A stretch of 64,000 nt of DNA, from assembly GCF_024168645.1 (NCBI RefSeq), contig NZ_JALJWF010000001.1, forward strand, positions 124,001 through 188,000. Reading direction: 5' to 3'. Of this stretch, positions 46,427-55,040 are shown piece by piece. This stretch comes from Pseudomonas sp. GGS8. GTDB taxonomy: Bacteria > Pseudomonadota > Gammaproteobacteria > Pseudomonadales > Pseudomonadaceae. The stretch's first letter is position 1, and every line of letters starts with the position of its first letter. Under the pieces are notes generated by a model. That model did not search any database, had not been told where the DNA came from, and saw nothing but the letters and a program-made list of their open reading frames with translations. The translations under genes were made by a program, and so were the position numbers.

Positions 46427-47478
46427 TGCGTGCGCGCTTCGATACGCTGTTTGGCCGCCTGTTTGGCATGCTGCTGGTGGCGATCGTACTGGCGCATTTG
46501 TTAGCGTTCTTCTGGTTCAAATATTACGGGCCGCCCCCACCTCCCCCGCCGCTACCGGAGTTTTCCGAGCGCTTCGACGGCCCTCCCCCTCCGATGGACC
46601 CGCGTTTCGGTAATCGACCACCGCGGCCGTGGTTCGGCGGGCCTCTGGTGCCGCTGACCTTTCAGTTCGTCTCGCTGATCATCGCCGCCTGGTACGGCGC
46701 CAAGCTATTAACGCGCCCGATTCAGCGCCTGAGCGACGCCGCCGAACGCCTGAGTGAAAATCTCGACAGTCCGCCTCTGGATGAGTCCGGCCCACGGGAA
46801 GCGCGGCAAGCGGCGCACACTTTCAACCTGATGCAGAAACGCATTCTTGAACAAATACAGCAACGCTCGCGCATGCTCGGCGCGGTGTCCCATGACCTGC
46901 GCACACCGCTGTCGCGGCTCAAGCTGCGCCTGGAACAAATCCACGACGAGAAGCTGCAAGGCCAGATGCGTCAGGACCTGGACGACATGATCGGCATGCT
47001 CGATTCCACCCTCACCTACCTGCACGAACAGCGCACCAGCGAGGCACCACAGTGGATGGACGTGCAGGCGCTCGTGGAGTCTCTGAGCGAAAACGCCCAG
47101 GACCAGGGCGCCGACGTTGAGAGCAGCGGCCATTGCACGCCATTGGAAGTACAGCCGATGGCCTTGCGCTCATGCATCAACAACCTGCTGGACAACGCCT
47201 TGCGTTATGCCGGAGACGCGCTGATCACGCTTGAGGACAGCCGCGAGGAACTGGTGATCCGGGTCATCGACCATGGCCCGGGGATTGCGGCGGATAAACG
47301 GGAAGCGGTGTTTGAACCGTTCTTTCGCCTGGAAGGGTCGCGTAATCGCAACTCCGGCGGCGTCGGCCTGGGCATGACCATCGCCCGGGAAGCAGCGGCG
47401 CGTTTGGGCGGACAGTTGAGCCTGGAAGAAACCCCCGGCGGTGGTTTAACCGCTGTCATCCGTTTGCCTCGTCTCTAA
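46426..47478 (+). CDS. Sensor histidine kinase with a proline-rich loop
   Basis: The 350-residue kinase has membrane helices at about 12-31 and 74-92. The short periplasmic segment between them (36-73) has 17 prolines in 38 residues. A HAMP domain (about 92-145), the H-box VSHDLRTPLSR with H156, an N-box NNLLDNALRY and the G-boxes DHGPGIAADK and GGVGLGMTIA make a complete HisKA/HATPase kinase. It is coupled to the upstream OmpR-type regulator by a stop/start overlap. The small loop suggests sensing of envelope state or through a partner. Confidence 0.93.
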   Translation: MRARFDTLFGRLFGMLLVAIVLAHLLAFFWFKYYGPPPPPPPLPEFSERFDGPPPPMDPRFGNRPPRPWFGGPLVPLTFQFVSLIIAAWYGAKLLTRPIQRLSDAAERLSENLDSPPLDESGPREARQAAHTFNLMQKRILEQIQQRSRMLGAVSHDLRTPLSRLKLRLEQIHDEKLQGQMRQDLDDMIGMLDSTLTYLHEQRTSEAPQWMDVQALVESLSENAQDQGADVESSGHCTPLEVQPMALRSCINNLLDNALRYAGDALITLEDSREELVIRVIDHGPGIAADKREAVFEPFFRLEGSRNRNSGGVGLGMTIAREAAARLGGQLSLEETPGGGLTAVIRLPRL

Positions 47479-47493
47479 GCCACACACAATTCC

Positions 47494-47585
47494 CCTGTGG
47501 GAGCGGGCTTGCCCGCGATAGCGGTCTGACAGACAACATCGATGTTGAATGTGCTGGCCTCATCGCGGGCAAGCCCGCTCCCACC
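47494..47585. repeat. REP doublet (REPIN-like)
   Basis: Inverted units at 47494-47520 and 47561-47585 share the perfect core gagcgggcttgcccgcgat. Confidence 0.88.
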
Positions 47586-47710
47586 GGATCTGCGCCTGGC
47601 CTGGATGTGTGTACCACTCGATACAAATCCCACAAACCCACGACAACTTGCCCCTTGAGGCTGCATAAACCGGTGCACCCACCGGTTTCCCATTCCAAGG
47701 AGTGAGCACA

Positions 47711-48562
47711 ATGATCGGTAGTGTCAGCAGCTACACGAGCTATACAAGTACCAGCAGTACCGCCACCAACAGCGCTCGCAGCCAGCAATTCCAGAAAGAA
47801 CTGCTCGCCAAACTCGACAGCAACAGCGACGGTGCGGTGAATCAGGATGAGCTCAAGAGCGCCCTGTCGCAGAAAAACGACGATGGTCTGCTGGTCAGCC
47901 TGAGCAAGAACTTCAGCGATCTGGACAGCGACAAAAGCGGCAGCCTGAGCAGCGAAGAGATGGCCGCGATGGCCCCACCTACGCCACCGACGCACGATCA
48001 GGCACCGAACACCGAGCTGGCCGATGCGCTGATCAGCGCTCTGGACAAAGACGGCGACGGCGCCATCAACAGCGATGAGCTGAGCAATGGCCTGACCAGC
48101 GCCGGCAGCACGGCCGACAGCTCGAAAATCTTCTCGGCCCTGGACAAGAATGAAGACGGCACCGTCAGCCAGGACGAACTCGCCGCCAGCCTGACCCCGC
48201 CGCCACCGCCACCTCAGCAGATGTCCAGCGAAGAGCTGTTCAGCCAACTCGATACCGACAGCGATGGCAGTGTCACGGCCACGGAACTGAGCAGCGCGTT
48301 GCAGGCGAGCGACAGCACTTCATCGACTTCCACCGACACCAGCGCCGCGTTGCTCAAAGTGCTCGATAGCGACAGCAGCGGTGGCGTCAGCAGCGATGAA
48401 CTGAAAGCCGCTCTGCAAGCCGGCCGCGAGCAGAACTCCGACAGCTCCACCCATCAGTTCAACGTGACCGAAGCCCTGAACAAAATGATCGCCAACCTGA
48501 GCAAGCAGTATTCGCTCGATAACGTGGCGACCGTGGGCAAACACCTCAACGTGACCACTTAA
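47711..48562 (+). CDS. Six-EF-hand calcium-binding protein (XopAW-like)
   Basis: The ATG follows AAGGAG by about nine bases and gives 283 residues. Six calcium-binding loops are visible: DSNSDG, DSDKSG, DKDGDG, DKNEDG, DTDSDG and DSDSSG, each followed by a conserved hydrophobic-x-x-x-E/D-E-L pattern. Ser/Thr/Pro-rich linkers separate them. There is no classical signal peptide; the first 25 residues are Ser/Thr-rich. The overall form resembles XopAW, a Xanthomonas EF-hand effector, but similar proteins occur in many non-pathogenic pseudomonads. Calcium buffering, sensing or secretion by an unusual route are all possible. Confidence 0.85.
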   Translation: MIGSVSSYTSYTSTSSTATNSARSQQFQKELLAKLDSNSDGAVNQDELKSALSQKNDDGLLVSLSKNFSDLDSDKSGSLSSEEMAAMAPPTPPTHDQAPNTELADALISALDKDGDGAINSDELSNGLTSAGSTADSSKIFSALDKNEDGTVSQDELAASLTPPPPPPQQMSSEELFSQLDTDSDGSVTATELSSALQASDSTSSTSTDTSAALLKVLDSDSSGGVSSDELKAALQAGREQNSDSSTHQFNVTEALNKMIANLSKQYSLDNVATVGKHLNVTT

Positions 48563-48570
48563 GTCAAAAG

Positions 48571-48639
48571 CTTCGCGGGCAAGCCTCGCGCCTACAGGGA
48601 TAACACCGAAACCTGTAGGGGCGAGGCTTGCCCGCGATA
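48571..48639. repeat. REP doublet (REPIN-like)
   Basis: Inverted units cttcgcgggcaagcctcgcg (48571-48598) and gcgaggcttgcccgcgata (48612-48639) are close together between two converging genes and probably form a terminator-like hairpin. Confidence 0.87.
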
Positions 48640-48665
48640 AGAGGCCCTAAGCCCCAACAAAAAAC

Positions 48666-49721
48666 TCAGGACTGGCGATCCTCAACCCGAGCCTGACTCT
48701 TGCTCCAATCGGTCAACAAGCTGTAAGCCACGGCCAACAACGTCGGGCCGATGAACAGTCCGATAAACCCGAACGCAATCAACCCGCCAAACACCCCGAG
48801 CAGCACAATCACCAACGGCAAATTCCCGCCTCGGCTGATCAGGTACGGCTTAAGCACGTTGTCGACCCCGCTGATAATGAACGTGCCCCAGATCCCGAGG
48901 AACACCGCCATTCCGTACTCACCCTTCCAGGCCAGCCACGCCGTGGCCGGAATCCACACCAACGGCGGCCCCATCGGAATCAGGCTCAGCAAAAACGTCA
49001 CGATCCCCAGTACCAGCGCCCCAGGCACGCCGGCAATCAGGAAACCAATCAACGCCAGCACCGCCTGTGCCGCCGCTGTGCCGATCACCCCGTTGACCAC
49101 CCGTTGCACGGTGCCCGCCACCAGTTCGATGTAGTACGCGGCGCGGTCGCCAATCAGCCGCTCCAGCAACCCATGGACAAACACCGCCAAACGCGGCCCG
49201 TCCCGGTAGAAAAAGAACACAAACACGATACTCAGCGTCAACTCGAGAATCCCGCCGCCAATCTGCGCACTGCGTGCCAGCAACCAGTTACCGACCTGCC
49301 CCAGATAAGGCTTGATCGCCAGCATCATCGCCGCACCCTGCTGATCGATGCTGTTCCAGATCCCCACCAACCGCTCGCCGACCAAAGGAATCCCGCCCAG
49401 CCAAGCCGGCGCTTCGGGCAGACCATCGACCTGCACATCCTTGATGAACGCCGTGGCATCGCGCACGTGATCCGCCAGGTTGAACCCCAGCCACACCAGC
49501 GGCGCCGCCACCAGCAGCATCCAGCCGAGTGTCAGCAACAGTGCCGCCAGGGATTCACGGCCATGGAGCCAGCGGGTCAGCAGACGCATCAGCGGCCAAC
49601 TGGCAAACGCCAGCACCGCACCCCAGAACAGCGCTGACCAGAACGGCGCCATCACCCAGAAGCTCGCGCCAAACAGCGCCAGGAGCAGGATCTGCACCAA
49701 CAGCCGATCGTTATTGACCAT
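48666..49721 (-). CDS. AI-2E family transporter
   Basis: The start at MVNNDRLLVQ gives 351 residues; the longer in-frame extension overlaps the next gene upstream and has no family character. Eight hydrophobic segments and the conserved C-terminal pattern GVFGGLIAFGFIGLFIGP (near 310) identify the AI-2E/PerM permease family. Members include Na+/H+ antiporters and TqsA-like AI-2 exporters; the actual substrate here is unknown. Confidence 0.9.
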   Translation of the reverse strand: MVNNDRLLVQILLLALFGASFWVMAPFWSALFWGAVLAFASWPLMRLLTRWLHGRESLAALLLTLGWMLLVAAPLVWLGFNLADHVRDATAFIKDVQVDGLPEAPAWLGGIPLVGERLVGIWNSIDQQGAAMMLAIKPYLGQVGNWLLARSAQIGGGILELTLSIVFVFFFYRDGPRLAVFVHGLLERLIGDRAAYYIELVAGTVQRVVNGVIGTAAAQAVLALIGFLIAGVPGALVLGIVTFLLSLIPMGPPLVWIPATAWLAWKGEYGMAVFLGIWGTFIISGVDNVLKPYLISRGGNLPLVIVLLGVFGGLIAFGFIGLFIGPTLLAVAYSLLTDWSKSQARVEDRQS

Positions 49722-49755
49722 GTAAGATCCCGAAAAAGTCAGTCCGCAAAGAGTA

Positions 49756-49780
49756 GGCGAACGCGCAGAACGCGTTCGCC
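49756..49780 (-). terminator. Hairpin downstream of the DUF4892 gene
   Basis: A perfect 10-bp stem GGCGAACGCG/CGCGTTCGCC with a five-base loop, ten bases past the DUF4892 stop. On the minus strand a weak T-rich stretch (TACTCTTTG) follows, so it may be a terminator. Confidence 0.65.
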
Positions 49781-49789
49781 GAATGAAGC

Positions 49790-50608
49790 TTATTGCAACA
49801 GTTCGAAGTGCAGGCCAGAGCCTTCGACGCTGCCGGTTTCCATCCGCGCCGTGCGCACGCCCTGGCCGATCAGCGCCTGGCGCCAGGCTTCGGCACTGGG
49901 CCCGGAAACGCTGACCCGTAGCGTGGTGTCCAGGTTCAGGCCGCGGGAAATCAAACGCAGCCAAGTATCGTCAGGGTCGCCATCGAGTTTGGGGAAGTCG
50001 AGTTTCCCGGTGCTTTTGAGCTGGCGCAGCAACGTCGCGGACGTCGGCAGTAAATCACCCAGCGGTGCCGAGGCATCGAACTGTTCGACGTGCAGATAAG
50101 CCCTGCGATTACCGCGAGTGATGCTGTAGAGCGCCACCAGCGTGTTGTCTTGAGGGGCCGCCAGACGCAGCAGCAAATAAGCCTGCTGATTATCGGCGCC
50201 ATATAGCTTGGCATTGCCGAAGACTTCATTGGCCCACAGGCTGCTTTCCCCACAATCCCGGGCCTGACACCAGAACAACAGCTCGGCGCCCTGTTTCTGC
50301 AAGGCTTCACGAGCGGCGGTGAAAGCATCGGTGGAGGAATGCTCCGCTGGTAACTCGTAGGTAACCGAGGTGGTTTGACCACGAGCGCTGAGCTGGCCGT
50401 CGAAGCGCAACTGGCCGCTGATCTTGCGGATCGACCCCAACGGGTAAATCCGCTCAAGCGCCACCGGCGGGCGATAGTCGACGATCTGCGCATCGGTCAT
50501 GCGCGGCACGATCGGCAGGTCTTGGCTGCCCGGGATGTCAGCCGCCAATAACCAGGGACTGAAACTGCACAGCGCCAGCAGAGTGAGTGAACGCATGGAC
50601 AGGCTCAT
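49790..50608 (-). CDS. DUF4892 exported protein
   Basis: The 272-residue protein has a signal peptide ending near SPWLLAA (about residue 22), so it is exported; the ATG at 50596 is an alternative start that still keeps the signal. The body fits DUF4892: [19 protein letters not shown] near 45, then [19 protein letters not shown] near 115 with two cysteines. The C-terminal portion has an OmpA-like or BON-like alternating pattern, but no named fold is clear. The function is unknown. It follows the GST gene on the same strand with a four-base overlap. Confidence 0.82.
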   Translation of the reverse strand: MSLSMRSLTLLALCSFSPWLLAADIPGSQDLPIVPRMTDAQIVDYRPPVALERIYPLGSIRKISGQLRFDGQLSARGQTTSVTYELPAEHSSTDAFTAAREALQKQGAELLFWCQARDCGESSLWANEVFGNAKLYGADNQQAYLLLRLAAPQDNTLVALYSITRGNRRAYLHVEQFDASAPLGDLLPTSATLLRQLKSTGKLDFPKLDGDPDDTWLRLISRGLNLDTTLRVSVSGPSAEAWRQALIGQGVRTARMETGSVEGSGLHFELLQ

Positions 50609-51264
50609 CGGATCAACATGGCCTGGGCACCCTTGATGACACTGGCGTCATCGATGCGCTCAGGCACCAGCAAACCGCGTTGCACCGCAGGGCGCGCCTC
50701 AAGGGTGGCTATCCAGCGCTGCAAGGCCGGCAAGCCGTCCACCGAGACACCGGACCAATCGTGGCCGCGGACCCACGGAAAGGTCGCAATGTCGGCAATG
50801 CTGTACTCGCCCGCCAAAAACTCCACGGCTTGCAGGCGCGTGTCGAGCACTTCATACAAGCGTCGGGTTTCATGTTGATAGCGATCGATGGCGCCCTGGA
50901 GCTTTTCCGGGAAGTAGCGAAAAAACACATTGGCCTGGCCTTGCATCGGGCCGATGCCGCCCATCTGGAACATCAGCCACTGCAACACTACCGAGCGTCC
51001 TTTCGGATCCTGGGGCAGCAGTTTGCCGGTCATCTCGGCGAGATAAATCAGGATCGCGCCGGATTCGAACACGGCGAAATCGCCATTGGCGCGGTCGACA
51101 ATCGCCGGAATCCGGCCATTGGGGTTGATATTGAGGAAGTCCTTGGACTTCTGTTCCTTTTTGTCGAAACTCAAGGCATGCACCGTGTAGGGCAGGCCGA
51201 GTTCCTCGAGCACGATAGAGACCTTGTGGCCATTCGGGGTCGCAGCGGTGTACAGATCTATCAT
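50605..51264 (-). CDS. Nu-class-like glutathione S-transferase (YfcG type)
   Basis: The start at [15 protein letters not shown] gives 219 residues and closely resembles E. coli YfcG/YghU, which have disulfide-bond reductase activity with glutathione and use a Thr/Asn pair (TPNG) in place of the usual Tyr or Ser. The thioredoxin-like domain spans about 1-80, with [12 protein letters not shown], and the helical domain the rest. It lies between a hydrolase gene and the DUF4892 gene, possibly cotranscribed with both. Confidence 0.9.
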   Translation of the reverse strand: MIDLYTAATPNGHKVSIVLEELGLPYTVHALSFDKKEQKSKDFLNINPNGRIPAIVDRANGDFAVFESGAILIYLAEMTGKLLPQDPKGRSVVLQWLMFQMGGIGPMQGQANVFFRYFPEKLQGAIDRYQHETRRLYEVLDTRLQAVEFLAGEYSIADIATFPWVRGHDWSGVSVDGLPALQRWIATLEARPAVQRGLLVPERIDDASVIKGAQAMLIR

Positions 51265-51314
51265 GGTTGTCTCCCATTTCAACCCGCCCAGCCTCGACAG
51301 TTGCCCGACGCAAG

Positions 51315-52169
51315 TCAAGGAACGGCGAAGAACCGATTGAAACAGTCTGCGACAAGACCGGCACCGGGTTCGTCATTGAGGTGCAAGTGATGGCCGCCAG
51401 GCAACTGTTCATGGCTAAAGGGTAGACGTTCCAGCAACTCGGGATGTTTGGCGAGCATGCCGTCAGCCGCGACCACCAGGTGCGCAGGACAACTGACGCG
51501 TTGGACGAAAGCCATCGCCTGCTCAGTGGTCAGACGCAGCGGCGACGGCAGCGTCAGGCGGTTGTCGGTGCGCCAGGTATAACCACCCGGCACCGGCATC
51601 AAGCCGCGCTGGGCCAACAGTTCGGCGGCTTCGCGACTGACCGCCACCAAGCCTTTCATGCGTGCTTCGATGGCCCGGTCGAGGCTGTTGTAGACCGGTT
51701 TGCGTTTTTCCCGCAGATCCAGCTGCGCTTGCAGGGCCATGCCCATGCGCTCAGCGGCGTTTTCGCCTTTGTCTGTAGGAGGAATGATGCCGTCGATCAA
51801 CGCCAGGTGAGTCACCCGCTCCGGCAATGACCCGGCCAGCACCAGCGAGACGATCGCCCCCAGCGAATGCCCCAGCAGTGCAAAACGTTTCCATCCCAAC
51901 TGCTCGGCCACTTGCAGCACATCGTGGGCGTAGTCCCACAGCGCGTAACCGGCGCCGTTCGGCCGATGGCCCGAGTGACCGTGCCCGGCCAGGTCCAGCG
52001 CGATGATGCGCAAACCTTTGAGCTTCGGCGCCAGTCGGGCAAAGCTGTTGGCGTTGTCCAGCCAGCCGTGCAAGGCAATCACCGGCAAGCCGTCCTCGGG
52101 ACCGAACAGGTGCGCCGCCAACTCGATATGCGGCAGGCTCAGGCGAACTTCTTCGACGACGCTATTCAT
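51315..52169 (-). CDS. Alpha/beta hydrolase
   Basis: The ATG at 52169 overlaps the stop of the upstream hydrolase (ATGA) and gives 284 residues; longer in-frame starts fall inside that gene. The oxyanion block [12 protein letters not shown] (near 32), nucleophile elbow GHSLGAI (near 103), and the C-terminal GGHHLHLND, with the catalytic histidine, identify an alpha/beta hydrolase fold. The acid is probably the Asp in VVAADGMLA. Substrate unknown; an esterase or lipid hydrolase is likely. The paired hydrolases may act together. Confidence 0.9.
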   Translation of the reverse strand: MNSVVEEVRLSLPHIELAAHLFGPEDGLPVIALHGWLDNANSFARLAPKLKGLRIIALDLAGHGHSGHRPNGAGYALWDYAHDVLQVAEQLGWKRFALLGHSLGAIVSLVLAGSLPERVTHLALIDGIIPPTDKGENAAERMGMALQAQLDLREKRKPVYNSLDRAIEARMKGLVAVSREAAELLAQRGLMPVPGGYTWRTDNRLTLPSPLRLTTEQAMAFVQRVSCPAHLVVAADGMLAKHPELLERLPFSHEQLPGGHHLHLNDEPGAGLVADCFNRFFAVP

Positions 52170-52972
52170 GCGCAATCCTGTTGGCGGCGACCGTCCCAGC
52201 GACTGAACAGATTCTTCAGCAGCGTGGCCGTGTCTTGTGGACGTTCGAGCGGAAACATGTGGCCGCCGGGCAGGGTCAAGGACTCGCCCAGCGGCATGCG
52301 CCCGACGGATCGGGCGTGATGACGCATCACCACGCGGCTCTTGTGCCCACGAACCACCGCCAGCGGTACTTTCAACTGCCGCGCGCGACCGGGGCTGGTG
52401 TGCGGTACGCCACGGTAGATGCTGATTTCCGTGGCCGGGTCGAAACGCAGGCGCAGCTTGTCGCCGACTTTTTGCAAACCATGTTGAAGGTAGGCTTCGA
52501 AGCATTCCGGGTCGAAACCGCGAAACAGGGTTTTACCGGCGAAATACAGGCGGGCCGCCTCCAGATCGGCGAACTCTTCCCGTCGCCCCAACGTGCGACC
52601 GGCCGGGGTCAGACGATCGATGAAACCAAAGCGCTTGGCGGCACGGATCACCCATTGATCGGTGCGGGTCAGCACCGGTGAATCGAGCATGACCACGCCG
52701 CGATACAGCTCAGGGCAACGCAACGCGGCGTGCAGGTGCAGCACGCCGCCAAAAGAGTGGCCAACGCCCCAGACCGGTTCTGGCTGCTGCTTGAGGTGAT
52801 GAATCAGCTCATCCACCAGATTGTTCCAGTTGTCATCCGCCGGGAAGCGCGGGTCATGGGCGTGCTGCTCCAGATGCGCCACCTGGTACTCGGGCGCCAG
52901 CGCCGCGAACAACTTGCTATAGGTCCCCGAAGGAAAACCATTGGCGTGGGCGAAAAATATCTGTTGCGGCAT
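52166..52972 (-). CDS. Alpha/beta hydrolase
   Basis: This 268-residue hydrolase begins FFAHANGFPSGTY (oxyanion region) and has the nucleophile elbow GVGHSFGGVLH near 76 and a C-terminal LPGGHMFPLERP with the catalytic histidine. It overlaps the downstream hydrolase gene by four bases. Family members include esterases and lipases; there is no signal peptide. The two hydrolases are only distantly similar, so the pair is probably not a recent duplication. Confidence 0.9.
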   Translation of the reverse strand: MPQQIFFAHANGFPSGTYSKLFAALAPEYQVAHLEQHAHDPRFPADDNWNNLVDELIHHLKQQPEPVWGVGHSFGGVLHLHAALRCPELYRGVVMLDSPVLTRTDQWVIRAAKRFGFIDRLTPAGRTLGRREEFADLEAARLYFAGKTLFRGFDPECFEAYLQHGLQKVGDKLRLRFDPATEISIYRGVPHTSPGRARQLKVPLAVVRGHKSRVVMRHHARSVGRMPLGESLTLPGGHMFPLERPQDTATLLKNLFSRWDGRRQQDCA

Positions 52973-53122
52973 ACCGGCAAATCCATAAGCGAGTCGAGGG
53001 GTTGATTGTCCGTAAGACCGTGTCCAGCAGCAATGACCGTAACTGACAGGAATGATGACAGTCGGGTCAGGGCTATAGGGATGCAGAAGAATAGACCGCC
53101 CCTCTGTAGCCGCTGGCGAAAC

Positions 53123-53566
53123 TCATCGCGCCGGCGGATTCTCCCCCAACGGCACCACCGCCATGGTCAGGCGCGACACACAACTGGCCTTACCCTCATC
53201 GCTGCTCAAGCGAATATCCCAGACATGAGTGGTGCGCCCGATGTGAATCGCCTTGGCCACCGCCGTCACCCGCCCACTGCGCAGACCGCGCAAATGGTTG
53301 GCGTTGATTTCCAGGCCCACGCAATAAAATTTGCTGGCGTCGATGCACAGGTAACTGGCCATCGAGCCGACGGTTTCGGCCAGCACCACCGAGGCGCCGC
53401 CGTGTAGCAAGCCATAAGGCTGGTGCGTGCGGTGGTCGACGACCATGCTCGCGGTCAGGGACTCGTCATCGAAAGCTTCGAAGCGAATATCCAGCATTTC
53501 GCCGATGGTGTTTTTCTGGATAGCGTTCAACTGCTCGACGTTGGGAGTGGTGCGCCACAGGCTCAT
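53123..53566 (-). CDS. Hotdog thioesterase, YdiI/EntH-like
   Basis: The start at MSLWRTTPN gives 147 residues; the longer frame overlaps the AMP-binding pseudogene upstream. The hotdog-fold signature HQPYGLLHGGASVVLAETVGS (shortened: QPYGLLHGGASVVLAE) carries the catalytic Glu and closely resembles E. coli YdiI and EntH, which hydrolyse aryl- or acyl-CoA and carrier-bound thioesters. In P. aeruginosa I recall a thioesterase (PA1618) next to an AMP-binding enzyme (PA1617), as here, suggesting they once worked as a pair. Confidence 0.9.
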   Translation of the reverse strand: MSLWRTTPNVEQLNAIQKNTIGEMLDIRFEAFDDESLTASMVVDHRTHQPYGLLHGGASVVLAETVGSMASYLCIDASKFYCVGLEINANHLRGLRSGRVTAVAKAIHIGRTTHVWDIRLSSDEGKASCVSRLTMAVVPLGENPPAR

Positions 53567-53598
53567 CGTTGCGTTCCTTTGTTGGAGTTGTTCGTGAC

Positions 53599-54095
53599 TC
53601 AATCCTGCCACAGCACCGCCTCGCTGCGCGCGCTCCATTCTTCGAAGCGCGCACCGTAAGCCGCTTCGATCATGTTGCGCTTGATCTTCAGGGTCGGTGT
53701 CAGGAAGCCGTTTTCCACCGCCCAACTGTCCTTGACCACCACCAGCTGGCGCAAGCGTTCATGCCTGTCGAGAACGCCGTTGACCTCCTCCAGCAGTTTT
53801 TCCAGTCTTGAATGCAAACCCGCCCTCGCCGTCCCGCTGGCATTCTGCTGACCAACCACCGACAACACGCACAAACCCAGTGGCGCACTCAAGCCATCGC
53901 CCACCACACACACTTGTTCGATCCGCGAATGCACCGCCAGACGATTCTCGATCGGCGCGGGAGCGACGTATTTACCTTTGCTGGTCTTGAAGATTTCCTT
54001 CAGGCGCCCAGTCAGGCGCAGGTTGCCCTAGGCGTCTTCCTCGCCCTTGTCACCGGTGCGCAGGAAGCCGTCTTCGGTAAGGGTTTCGGCTTTTT
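53599..54095 (-). pseudogene. AMP-binding (acyl-CoA synthetase) pseudogene, 3' part
   Basis: Only the C-terminal about 165 codons of an ANL-family ligase remain. The read contains the conserved DGFLRTGD hinge-region motif, GRLKEIFKTSKGKYVAP with the catalytic-lysine-region pattern, and ends at 53599. A TAG stop lies in frame at 54030-54028, where related sequences have a Gln or similar (EDA-stop-GNLRLTGR). Upstream of about 54095 the match ends; the whole adenylation core is missing. It is a truncated and stopped gene next to a thioesterase gene. Confidence 0.85.
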
Positions 54096-54116
54096 TTGGT
54101 CTGGGGCAAGCGCAGC

Positions 54117-54138
54117 CAACCAAGCAAGTGCTTGGTTG
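54117..54138. promoter_or_regulatory. Perfect 10+10 palindrome, operator-like
   Basis: CAACCAAGCA and TGCTTGGTTG are separated by AG. The size and form resemble TetR-family operators. It lies just past the point where the AMP-binding pseudogene breaks off, so it may be the remaining control site of the lost gene region. Confidence 0.55.
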
Positions 54139-54208
54139 ACTATTTCATCCAAAAACTCAAGAACACCGCCGCCGACCTCGCTCCTGCAAAAGCAGAAGCA
54201 AAGGCAGG

Positions 54209-54661
54209 TTACGGGGTTTTGATACCGTTGAGCTTCATCGCCCCGACCAGCAGTTCGTCGCCCTCAAGCTCCGCCAGCCCGGCGGTGCCGACTCTTTCCG
54301 GTTCTTGCACGTGACCATGCTGCAAATAGCCCAGCAGGTTACCGACCAGCGGGTTGTGGCTGACCAGCAGCGCGTGATCCACGGACACCAACTGCTCCGC
54401 CACCGCTTGCGGATTATTGTCGGGCGTCAGCCACTCGACGGTGCGAATCTCCGGTGCAAAACCCAGCTCCTTACGCACCAGCAATGCAGTCTCCTGCGCT
54501 CGCAGATAAGGGCTGGCATAAATGGCTGCCAGGTGTTTGCCCTTCAATTTGGCCGCAATGCGCTTCACCTCTTTGCGCCCCTTGTCGGTCAGGGCCCGCT
54601 CGGAGTCCGGGCAACTACCGTGAGGTTCGGCTTCACCATGACGCAATACCCAGAGTTTCAT
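54209..54661 (-). CDS. sixA: Phosphohistidine phosphatase SixA
   Basis: The 150-residue protein is a small histidine phosphatase: LRHGEAEP (catalytic His) at residue 6, ASPYLRAQET near 49 and SHNPLV near 103 with the second catalytic His. SixA removes phosphate from histidine in HPt domains or PTS proteins (in E. coli, from NPr of the nitrogen PTS). Its start overlaps the DUF4389 stop. Confidence 0.93.
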   Translation of the reverse strand: MKLWVLRHGEAEPHGSCPDSERALTDKGRKEVKRIAAKLKGKHLAAIYASPYLRAQETALLVRKELGFAPEIRTVEWLTPDNNPQAVAEQLVSVDHALLVSHNPLVGNLLGYLQHGHVQEPERVGTAGLAELEGDELLVGAMKLNGIKTP

Positions 54662-55005
54662 AGCTTCGGTTCCTCATCTCGGGCCGGATGCGGTGCCGGC
54701 GCCACAACGTGCGGGGCTTCACCTTCCGGGGTACGCGGCGCCGGCCAGTCAGCGAACGGCCAGGGTTTCTGGTCGCTGTGAAAGCTGCCGAAACGACCGA
54801 TCTGCGCCAGAAACTGGCTCAGGCTGTCGCCGAAATTCATCAGGCTGGCGCTCGGTGCGCCATAAATCAAACGATAGATCAGCTGCACCAGCACTACTGC
54901 GCCGAGGATCAATTGCGCCACTTGCCAGACCAGCACATAGACAATCATCCACAGTACCCGCAGCAGGATGGATTCGTACTTGCCTTCTACTTTCGGATCG
55001 TTCAT
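54658..55005 (-). CDS. DUF4389 membrane protein
   Basis: The 115-residue protein has two hydrophobic segments (about 12-45), then a conserved GDSLSQFLAQIGRFGSFHSD and a Pro/Glu-rich C-terminal tail. This is the DUF4389 pattern, a family of small inner-membrane proteins of unknown function. It lies between gpsA and sixA on the same strand and overlaps sixA by four bases, so the three are probably one transcript. Confidence 0.85.
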   Translation of the reverse strand: MNDPKVEGKYESILLRVLWMIVYVLVWQVAQLILGAVVLVQLIYRLIYGAPSASLMNFGDSLSQFLAQIGRFGSFHSDQKPWPFADWPAPRTPEGEAPHVVAPAPHPARDEEPKL

Positions 55006-55040
55006 GTCTGCCTCGTTCCCTGTTCGTATCGGTTAAGTGC

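Noticed and set aside
48666..49964. A longer 432-codon version of the AI-2E permease
   Set aside because: The N-terminal extension overlaps the DUF4892 gene and is Arg/Pro-rich, unlike the family; the start at 49721 fits better.
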